Positions 52,676 through 62,300 of a stretch of DNA of 64,000 nt are shown here, piece after piece. The stretch lies in contig JABAKD010000006.1 of assembly GCA_012845835.1 (NCBI GenBank), positions 10,288,692-10,352,691 of the forward strand. Reading direction: 5' to 3'. Position numbers and translations under genes: made by a program. Source of the stretch: Undaria pinnatifida. Lineage: Eukaryota; Sar; Phaeophyceae; Laminariales; Alariaceae. Under the pieces are notes generated by a model, which saw only the letters and a program-made list of their open reading frames with translations, was not told the DNA's origin and did not search any database. How positions within the stretch are numbered: position 1 is the first letter of the stretch; each line of letters begins with the position of its first letter.

Positions 52676-52930
52676 GCCGTGCCTTCACTTTTATCGCGAG
52701 AATAGTTCAGCGTTTCTTTCTTCCTTCGTCTCGACCCTCGTCGAGTTTTGCATTATCAGCACGCCAGGCGCTTAACACGTCGCGTCAATTTTTGCACAAG
52801 AAAATGTCTATCTATGCACGAACTCGAGGGGAGACTTAAACTCGCGAAATGTATATATACGTTATTTTGTTTTTCCGTGCTTGCGACGAATTTTTACCAA
52901 CTAGACCATCGGGGACGCTGGCTGAAAGGT
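52676..52930 (+). mobile_element. SINE2-like copy
   Basis: CGTGCCTTCACTTTTATCGCG, CCTCGTCGAGTTTTGC and 'ACCAACTAGACCATCGGGGACGC' match the ends of the 25160-25445 element. The middle differs. Confidence 0.45.
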
Positions 52931-53098
52931 TAGTGTACATAGCACCCCGTTTCTAATCAGAAATCCAGCTTGGACCAGCTTTCCTGTTTATTTCACTACA
53001 GATACACAGTACATGGCCCCCAATAAGAGGCAAGTATGCTGGCTCAGGCTGGATTTATTAGTTGAGAAAGGGTGCGCTCTGCACTAACTGCTGACTGA

Positions 53099-53333
53099 TT
53101 CTACGATAGCCCCCCCCAACCAGCGATTTTCTTCACCGAAGGTTTCACGACTTCTCGGCACGAGGAAGAGCGGGTATGGAAATGAGATCTTCATATATTT
53201 TGTTGTTTGCAAACGACTGTCGGACGACGACCGTCGGGATGGCGAAGGTCGCCGTATTTCAGAAGATACGACCGGGAGCTGGTTTCAAAACCAGCGGTTT
53301 CGTTCAAGAAATATTGGGGGGGCTATCGTAGAA
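53099..53333. mobile_element. MITE-Y, poly-C/poly-G termini
   Basis: A 235-bp element with perfect inverted termini TTCTACGATAGCCCCCCC / GGGGGGGCTATCGTAGAA. The interior has further short inverted matches (ACCAGCGATTTT..AAAACCAGCGGTTT). It interrupts a family H block (TTGAGAAAGGGTGCGCTC at 53063). No transposase is present. Confidence 0.75.
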
Positions 53334-53784
53334 CGACTCTGCAGTATATATAACGAATTTGTTATTGTCCTGTAAATTTCAGCCTGCCGTTCTTATTATC
53401 CTGCTTCTTATTATGTGTCCGGTTCTGCCTGTGGGTTGCTCGTGCTGTACACCAACAAGGCAAAACCCGTGCTCGGCACTTTCTTCAAGCCCGCTGCTAC
53501 TAGTACTAGGTGTGCCTATTGAAGCTGTCCTGCACGACACTCGAGCTTCGGCCCCGCCGTCTGGGGGCAGACTTTTTTCGGTGTTGTCTCTTTCCATTTA
53601 CTTGCACTTGTGAGAGATCAGAAGTAAAAAACTGTCGGAAAAAAAAAGGAATACAGCATCCGTCTCACGAGGTAGTCCGGGCTGCTGGTAGCGGTGGTGT
53701 CCGAAGCGCGACGTTCGGGGCTATGTGACGCGCGCGGAGCATGCTGATCCTCGTATTATACGTAGTGAATGTAGGTTATTTAGA

Positions 53785-54165
53785 CAGTTATTGTTAAGGT
53801 GTTAGAGGCGTATCAATCAGTTTGACCACTTGCAAAAGGTCAACCAATAGCTTACCCAAACTAAGCCTTATATCATTCTTCCCCCCTGAAACGGCGGGAG
53901 GTCGACCGGATATACGGGCGGACGTGTCAACATCCAAGCGGTTTCATTTATTTCCTGGGGATACCGCGGAGAGTATTTTTCAAGTTCGACATGGGGAAAG
54001 TCTGAAAAAGTTTATTATTGTGGATGGTGGGATTTGAATCCACGAGCCAAAAAACATGGTCTGTCGACGACGCCATTTGTTAAGGTATTAGTGGGGTATT
54101 AGTCATTTTGACCCCGTGCAAAAGGTTAACCAACAGCTCACCCAAACTAAGCCTTATAACACTCT
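53785..54165 (-). mobile_element. SINE1 copy inserted in gypsy relic
   Basis: Complete on the - strand: head near 54150 (AGGCTTAGTTTGGGTGAGC), A-box region near 54110, B-box-like GGATTCAAATCCCACC (about 54042-54027), tail to about 53880, then a second head to about 53810. Its 5' edge abuts the reverse-transcriptase frame at about 54165. Confidence 0.8.
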
Positions 54166-54968
54166 GTTGGATGGGCAGCGGGCTGAGTCTGCTAATGCCG
54201 TTGAGCTTCTTGTAGTTAACACTGATCCGAACCCTGACATATTGTTTTGGGACGACCACCAGAGGGGTCGAGTATGGCAAGTCGAGTGTTGGATCAGACC
54301 GGCAGCGAGGTAATGATTAAGGGTGGCGTCCACCTCTTGGGCCAAAATCGGGTTGATGCGATGTGGCCGGGAGGTGACAGGCTTACTGCCCTCCGGTGCC
54401 AAAATTTTGAAGGGCATCAGAGAGCAGGAGCCAAAATCCGTTTTGGAGCTGGAAAAAACATCCGGAAATTCGCAGAGGGCGTCGCCTAGTTCCTTGATGG
54501 CTTCAGGGGTCCACTCCGGGCTATGTAAGTCGAAAGTTATTTTGTGCAGATGCCTCGGCAGGTGTTGCCAGACGCGCAGGAACGAAACCCTTTGTTCGGA
54601 AGTCAAATGCGCAAGCAGGGTAGGCGAGGGCGAGGCCGTGGCTGCAGCTGCTGCGAGAGAGGGTTCCGAAACGGCCGCCACCTCAGGCGCGTTCGTGGGC
54701 GGGGAGACGGTTGGTTCGCTGTTCGTACTCTGGAAAACGGCAATGGGTGCGCGCATTAATGGGGCGTGGGCGGCTCCCAGAAGGTCGCCGGGTTCGAGGT
54801 CGGTCGCGCCACTGATGGGGAGGACCGGTCGCCCTGAAGCGGCAAAATATTCTTCGGCAAGAAGAAGGTCAGGCTGGGGCAATATTTCGACATATAGTAG
54901 CCCGTAAGATTTGGTAGGCCGTTATTGCGGACCAAATTAACAGCGAGCAGCTGAGGCTCGTCTGACAA
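54166..54968 (-). pseudogene. Ty3/gypsy reverse-transcriptase fragment
   Basis: A 240-codon frame includes PHRINPILAQEVDATL and HYLAAGLIQHST, the classic lead-in to gypsy reverse transcriptase. The frame then shifts near 54280, and LVVVPK and VNYKKLNGISRL continue in another frame until the SINE1 boundary. Upstream (54968-54880) a third frame carries LSDEPQLLAVNLVR-type linker sequence. The catalytic core (YxDD) is absent from the window. It is a dead, 3'-truncated copy. I describe the breaks only. Confidence 0.8.
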
Positions 54969-54999
54969 AGTGACGCGATCGGCGCCTATACTGCACTAT

Positions 55000-55385
55000 A
55001 ACAGATCATACCATAGCATACCCCGGGTGTGGCGCTTCAAAACAAATAACGGCGGTCGCAAGCCCATATTTGCCACCACAGCTCGAGAAGCCAAGTAAGT
55101 GCCGTGACAAAGAAGCGAAACTACGGAAAACACGGAGTACAGTTCAAAACGTCGATGGTAGCTGCATCGCCGTCACGGCAGATCTTTGTATTATTCCGTT
55201 TCGAAAAAATTGACAATTATACGCATCCCATGGTTTCCCGATAGGCGCCAATTTTGTATGTTTCCACCATAAGTCGAATCGAATTCAATTCGGTTAATGA
55301 AAAATGAATATTTTCGATTCTAAGGTGTCCTTCGGCAACATGATACGTGCCCACGCGTTAGAAACGAAAGGCGCATGAACAGGAC
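55000..55385 (-). mobile_element. Repeat L inserted between protease and RT
   Basis: The - strand sequence matches 40745-41110: CGAATTGAATTCGATTCGA, GGGAAACCATGGGATGCG, TTCGCTTCTTTGTCACGGCA and GGGCTTGCGACCGCC. It explains the non-coding gap that splits the gypsy relic between its protease and reverse-transcriptase parts. Confidence 0.7.
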
Positions 55386-55439
55386 CTACAGCTGGTGGAA
55401 ACCTCCGCCAGAGGCGAGGGGGTCGGGTACAAAAGCCGA

Positions 55440-56175
55440 TGCATCCGTGGGGGCATGGTGAGATAGCGTCAGCTCCCCGAAAACCCTCTGGTCAGAGGGA
55501 CGGGGAGGGAAAGAGCGGTAGGACCGCGTATAAAAACGCATTTAGCTATCGCGTCGTCCCATGAGCACCGCGGGTTCCATAACGGAGGGCGGGACGACGC
55601 AGGCCCACACGGCGAGAGAGCTCGTCGGCTGTTCAGCCCAAAATAAATTGGACGCTCAAGCGGACGCTCGTCGAAGTTCTTTGGAAAGCGGGTTTGCCGA
55701 ATCCCCCCCAGCAACGAGGGGCAGAGCCCTGCTCGCAATTAACGGCGGCCACGCCATCCGCAAGCATCTGCTTCAAGACGTCACGGTGGATGAAAGTCTG
55801 CGGGGAGCCAGTGTCTAGGAACGCGACAAAACCAAAAACTGTAGAGGCGGTGGTTCCGCTATGCACGGAAATTTTGGTGGTAAAAGAGGCGTCGTTGAGT
55901 GTAATCGTGGCTCCGACGAGGCCCGGGCCGTGCTCGGGGAGCGAGGGCGTATTCGCGGGGGTGGGCGCGGCGCAAGAGGCGACAGCCAGCACATCAGGGC
56001 TGTGGTCCGCTGGCGCGTCGGGAAATGGGTCGAAAACTCCGAAGGAGGACCGGGGCAAGCACGTGCTGATAGCCGAAGGCGCGTCAGCGGTGCGGGGTTA
56101 ATATCATGAATTCCCTCGGACAATATCGGAATTGAGAATAGAGGAAGAAGAGGAGGAGTGTGCCAACCCGTCCAC
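55440..56175 (-). pseudogene. Ty3/gypsy aspartic protease fragment
   Basis: A - strand frame contains VAFLDTGSPQTFIHRDVL with the retropepsin D-T-G active-site triad near 55815. Pro/Ala-rich sequence precedes it. Frameshifts occur around 55635 and 56050, and the typical post-protease segment continues in another frame to about 55550. Together with the RT fragment it forms one element read right to left. No LTRs were identified. Confidence 0.7.
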
Positions 56176-56339
56176 ATCGTGGCGTCGAACGCTATTCTGT
56201 TCGTCCGTGGCGTGTGTGTGTGGAACTAATACAAGAGCTTATCTTGGAACCTGCCTAGTAGGGAAACCTGCAAAGGGTGGCCTGTGTCTGTAACAACCCC
56301 TTGATCTTATTATATTGTACTTTAAGGTCGATATATATT

Positions 56340-57330
56340 ATAAAAATATAAACTCAATCTCCTGCTGTGAGATCGAACATTTCGTCGACACTCGTCTTTG
56401 CAAGCTGTGTGCGATACTCCGATCGCGCATATTACTGGGTGTATGTCCTCGTTAAGGATAGTCTATAGGTCGGCGACTCCGCTTGGAACTACAGTGTAGC
56501 TCGTACCAGGGTCAACAGGGTGATGTTAATCAATCTGTGGGCGGAAACTATAAAAAATAACGTTTCTGAGGGGGGGGGGGGGGGGCATCTGACAGCTGTG
56601 GAAGGAAAGGCATCCGTTTGTTAAGTATATGCTGTAAATCGTACCGGTGAGGGGAGGGCGGAGATTTTTTATGGCATGGGGGCCGGAGGCGGGAGGGGAC
56701 GGCGGGGTAGAGGGGGGAGGGGCAACTCAGTCTGTGCAGTAGCTATAAACCCTTTAAGGGGACAAATCTTGACGGTTGTGGGAGGAACGCATCAGTTTAT
56801 TATGTATATCCTGTAAATCGTACAACCGGTGAGGAGACGAGGGGGGGGGGGGTTCGAAGGGGGGGGGGGGGGGGGGGGTTAACCGCGCTTTAGATCGCAT
56901 AAATGTATAGTCTACCCGGTAGGAACTTACTATGCGCATGGTGTTGTAGGCGATGGTGCGGATGGTGAGGAAGGAAGGGGATATATAAAATATATGGGTC
57001 CCAGTTGGTTTTTGGTGGCAAAGTGTGGGAGTGGATCATGGGGACAAATCTGACGCGGTTGGGGGAGGAACGCATCATCAGTGTATCATGTATATCCCGT
57101 AGTTCCTACAACCGGTGAGGAGAGGGGGGGGGTGTTCGAAAGGGGGGGGGGCGGAGGGGGGCAGGGGATTTTCAACCGCGCTTTCGATCGCATAAACGTA
57201 TACCCTACTATAAACGCATGGTGCTAGGTCTAGACGATGCTGCGGGTGGTGATGGTGGAGGGGGGTATTTAAAATATATGGGTCCCAGTTGCTTTTTTGT
57301 GGCAAGGTGTGGGAGTGGGTTATCCGGATG
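56340..57330 (+). repeat. DR1 long G-rich copy
   Basis: Core at 56361-56410, then the CTCCGATCGCGC block, GTACCAGGGTCAACAGG and GCGGAAACTATAAA. At least three sub-repeats follow, each with GACAAATCT-GACGG.TG, GGAACGCATCA, TGTATATCCYGTA, CCGGTGAGGAG and a poly-G tract (56570-56586, 56840-56877, 57125-57160). Later sub-repeats share GGGTCCCAGTTG.TTTTTG. It is the mirror of 355-1785. Confidence 0.85.
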
Positions 57331-59190
57331 GATTTAGTTCCCGCCTGATGTTTCTACGTATGTACGCATATGTACGCTGTGTTGCACGGCCCTTCAGGGT
57401 AGGCTAGCTATGGTGTCCCCTCCACCCCATTGCGGCGTTATGGTTCATAGCTATCACCCCCTCGTCATACTTGGCAGGCGTTATCGCCTGCCTTGATGGG
57501 GATTTAAATTTAGTCGCCCCTTCATTGTAGAAGACCCCCGGCGAGCATCCAAGCAACCCGCCAAGAATATTGTGTGAGTGACCAGAGCAGAACCAGAGGC
57601 ACCTCTGCATAGTAATACAGCAGTCGATCCCTTGGTCCGTAGTCTAGTACCCTACCTATAAATCCGCCTTCGTGCTGCTGCTGTATAGTATAACATGCAG
57701 GCGTGCTTTGGTGACAATCTGCTCAATAATACTGCACGAACGAACACGGCCGTCCAAAGTGTCAACGCAAGTATCACGACCCCCTTTATCCTCGAGTGTT
57801 CAACAAGCGTGGGTGATTTGAAGATGAGCTCTCCAGATACTCCTTAGAGGGGGACCTCCCGCCAGTCGTGCTGCGTGTGTTGCGCACTGTTGTGTGCGCT
57901 GCCCGTGTTATCACGCTCCGTGTGGTTGTATTTCAAAATTACAGGGTTTCTACATAATATTGAAGCTTTCCCGTACCAGGGATAGGGCGGAGAAAATGTG
58001 ACAAAAATAAACGTTACACACGCCGGTACGTGTGCCTGACTTGCGGCTTCAGCTACCCGTAACTAGTTACCCGTAACGCCGTACTGGTAGCTACCATCTC
58101 TGACACTCGCTACGACGAGTACTCTTTCTCTCTATTATACCGTGGTACTGGTCGGTAACTTGTAGTCCTTCACGTGTAACCCTTACCAAGCACCTTCGTT
58201 ACTTTTCGAATCATGTTCGTCGTTTGGGATCTTTGACATTAGGGTCTAACCATGTTTTAGTACTCCCTGCGAGGCATCGGCTGCTCCCGAGCGCCACTCG
58301 ACCTCATACAGCAGTAAGTATAGATAGTAGGTACTGTACATAAAAAATGCACAGCAGTGCGTGCCGTGTATACATACCAAGCAGCGCAGTGGATAAGGAT
58401 ACGGTACCTGCATTGTTTACTCCAGGGATAACCTACTTACAATCGTATCAGGTATCTTCTTCTCCCGCGGGGTTGCGTTGCTTATTTCCCGCCAAAATTG
58501 CTATTAATAGTGCGGAGGCACACGTACTGCCAAAAATAATTGTACGTACGTAAGCAGTAAGAAGTACTTCTATCAATAGGTACGCTGTAGACTAGACTGT
58601 CGGTGTGTCACGCTGCATTCAAGTACGTACAGCAGCAGCAATGGTTACGAGTAATGTACTGCTGTAAGGGGGTATCTTTGCTCTTGTGACCACTGACATG
58701 CATGATAATGTCACCCCCGCCCCCCCCGACGAGCCCATTAAATCGAGCGTTCACTAACTATGTATAATTGTACGAACGTTTGTTGTTTCGCACAGGGCGG
58801 TGCAACATCGAGATGGGCGCCGCACCCCCGACCCAAGTGTGGCCCCCTTTCTCTGATCGGAGCTCCACTCCACGAGTTCTTCCCCTACCCATCACGAATC
58901 TGCGTCAAAATACGGCACCGTCCCCTCCCTTCCCCTGGCGGTCGCAAAACTGCGTCAAAAACCCGGCACCCTTCCTTCCTTCCTTCAGACGCGGGTTGTG
59001 TTGTGTTCCGATGTCCCATCGCTGACCTGCGCCATAAACGCCTGATTACGATCACCCCCCCCTCCCGTCCCCTCCCGTGCGCGTCGTGTTCCGATGCGTT
59101 GCCGATTCTCACAGCAAGGTCGCAAGGCTTACGCTGGGTCGGCAATATTAGATGGATGCTTTACCCCGGTAGCTCAGTGCTAGACAACAA
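57331..59190. other. Intergenic region upstream of GT47-B
   Basis: No gene is recognised. A ~50-bp block CTGCGTCAAAA..CGGCACC..CCTTCC is tandemly duplicated at 58901-58990 in CT-rich sequence that could be 5' flank or UTR of gene B. A core promoter could not be assigned. Confidence 0.35.
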
Positions 59191-59268
59191 ACCTTCACAT
59201 TTGGCGTAGTCTGCAGGACACGTCTTCACGTTTGGCGTCACATTTGGCGTCGTCTGCAGGACACGCCG
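59191..59268 (+). repeat. Short tandem duplication before GT47-B start
   Basis: 'ACATTTGGCGT' plus 'CGTCTGCAGGACACG' occurs twice (59197-59222 and 59239-59265), with an extra TTTGGCGTC between. It lies about 110 bp upstream of the gene B ATG, probably within the 5' UTR or promoter. Confidence 0.6.
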
Positions 59269-59374
59269 GGAATCCCCTGTCCCGTCGCCTTCCCAGGCCA
59301 CACCTAACAACAACAACAGCGGCAGCAGCAGCAGCAGCAACGACGACGCTTGGCTTATCGCTCCCACGCTCAAG

Positions 59375-62300
59375 ATGATCCAACGAAAAACGCCGGCAAC
59401 CGCGTCGGCGAGCCAAGCCGTGGCTCCACCCCCTCCATCCCCTCCTTCTCAGCCCCCACCGCGCGTTAAAGCATCCCCGGTCGTCGGCACAGAACTTTGG
59501 CGGAAAATTCTCCGTGCCCTCGCTGCCGTGCTCGCCGTTGCAGCGTTGATATACCTGGCAGCAGTGCTTTCGGCACGCACCGGACTGTGGAGCTGGGAGG
59601 AAATGTTCCCGCCTAAGGGACGGCCCCTCTTCGACGCAGTCAAAGAGTGCTGGGCGGTCCACGCGGGCCCGGAAACACCCTGCAGCAACGTCTGGGAATC
59701 GACCTGCTTTGATCGCGAACGCTGTTTCAGGGTTGGCCCGAGAGGGGGCGGGCGTGGGGGGGGGGTTCTCTCGGTGTACGTGCACGACGAAGCGTGCTCG
59801 ATGAGAAGCACGTCGGAGATTGTGGCGGAGTTTCGGGACGAGGACGTTCCGAAGGTTTGGTCCTCGGAACCTGCGGCGGCGTTTCGTCAGGCCGCCGACT
59901 CCAGGTATCCCCACCCTTTGGTTTTGGTTTGTAATTTGTCCCGCGGAAACGAGTCATCCTGCGCTAGGAGTGCAGCAGAAGCTTCTGAGCTAGCTCCTAC
60001 TGCGTAGCATGAGGAAAAAAATCAAAGTCTCACCCGAAACGTGACTACGAAGAGGTTCGTTCGCGCATCCGACGACCCGACCAAAATTTAAGTGCGCTAG
60101 TTTCTAAAGAAAATGTACTCGTACAATTGTTGTAGCAACCGATAGCTTCAAGCTTGAGTAGCTCAAACCAATCAGGACGTCAGGACGTCAGAACGTCAGA
60201 ACGTCAGGACGTCAGAACGTCGAAACGTCAGAACGTCAGAGCGTTTTGTTGTAGCGACCGATAGCTCCACTCTTGAGTAGCTCAACCCAATCAGGACGTC
60301 AGAACGTCAGAACGTCAGGACGTCAGAACGTCAGGACGTCAGAACGTCAGGACGTCAGGACATCAGGACGTCACAACGTCACAACGTCAGAACGTCAGAA
60401 CGTCAGAACGTCAGAACGTCAGAGCGTCAGAACGTCAGAACGTCAGAACGTCAAAACGCCAGAACGTCAGAACGTCAGAATCATTAGTTAACCCAACAAC
60501 GAGCTAACCCCTACCTAGCGTGGGATGACTCATAGGTAAAAGTAAAGATTAGCTAGCCTCAGGTAGGCGCGTGCTACGATAGAGGTGCGCCATATTTTTT
60601 CCTATACTACCCCTCGATTTAGGAGCTTAAGATATGTGTTAACCCAAAAATAAAGCGTTTTTTGGGAGAGAAAAAATTTAACTGCTACTACCGTGTAAGA
60701 AATCCCGTATGGCCTATAGGTACACGACGAAAATCATGCAACAATAAATGGGGCGTATTTCCGACGATAGTATTAGTAGGTTAAGGAGCCCCGTCATTCA
60801 GAAACCATTTCGCCAAAAAGAGGTATACCTCTATCGTAGCACGGGTAATCGGATTTTCGCGTATTTGCATATGTGTCGTGCCCAAATCACTATTACTTCG
60901 TATATGTTTCGCATACATGTTTGCCTCCCACCCTTGGTCCAGAGCTTGTGCTTGCCTCTCTTTCGTGCGTCCGTATGCCTGGTGTAGCTTTCGCTCTTTT
61001 GTTTTTCAAAGAATCGAGGGAAATGCTGAAACGATGTGTTGCTGTCGTTGTACGTTGTGGAGGAGTTTCGAGACGAGGACGTCCTGAAGGCATGGGCGTC
61101 GCAACCCGCGGGAGTGCCCCGTCAAGCCGCGGCGTCCAAGTACCCTTGCTGTTAGAACAGTACCTGCTGCGTATTGTTTTCTGTTGTTTTTCTCACTGTC
61201 ACTCCCGTAGTCAAGTCCACGGTCACAGGACAGGCCCCAGTCATCCGGGAATGGGAGAATACCCCAGGAAAAAAATAAAACCAAGCGTATATATAGCCTG
61301 CATCAGCAGTCTAGAGTATGGTCTTTGTTTTTCCAGGGTATTGAGGAAAGTGGTGAAGTTTCATATAGCCGTCGTATGGCATTTGAGGGCTAACTTTTCG
61401 CACAACGACATGCACACCACCAGCCCAGTAGATCGTCTGATATCCGCTTACACAGAGGCGTTCTTACCACAGTAGTAGTAACATGATGTCTGCCGCGTTT
61501 TGGCGAAAAATATGTGCTTGATCCTTCCTTGATTGTGGAGGGGCAGGCCGGGACGGATTCATTGCTGTGCGTTAGTTGATAATTTGGAGAAGAGTGGTAT
61601 AGATGAATAAATGAGTCCCGGTCGGCGGCGCACACACAAACTATATATAACGAGGCTTTAGCCATCTCTAAGGGGTTTCCAGTATTTCAGGCTTGGTGAC
61701 AATTGGAAACTCAACTTGCACTTGGTCACTAAAATATACCTGGACCAGTATACATCTATCCCTTCGTGCTCTTTCATCATGAATGCACGGTTACAGATAT
61801 CTTGCTGCGCCAGTTGCTAGGGACGCGATACAACATTTCATTTTTTAGAGAAACAAGGAGTGCATTTTAAAAGAAGTGAGCTGGAGGCACCTGCCTGTGG
61901 CATGTGAAATATCCCAGGCAGAACAATGCCTGCTGTCTATACGTATTCCCAGACCGTTACGCAACCCTCTAGGGCACGTCGCACACTCAACCAAATATGC
62001 CAGGAAACAGCACCTTTCACCCGTTGGCAGGCAGCAATTTTTCGTTACGTTCCCTTGACTGATACATACCACTCTACTACTATCAATTGTTGCACGGGGG
62101 TACAGAGTAGTCAGGGCCAAATATATGGCGAGTAAATATGGAAATATTTAGGGGCTTGTACGAGAATTGGTCGTGGGTTCGAATCTCTATGGTTCCCCCC
62201 TGCCAGGGTTTAATGTGGCCCCCTCGACCCTACTACCTTGCCAGCGCATGTTTTTCCTTGGAAGGCGTGTTTCCTGGCGTGCTTGCACTCAACGAATCCG

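Noticed and set aside
40285-60480. CRISPR-like arrays of regularly spaced repeats
   Set aside because: The tandem arrays have no unique spacers of constant size and the DNA is eukaryotic; they are minisatellites.
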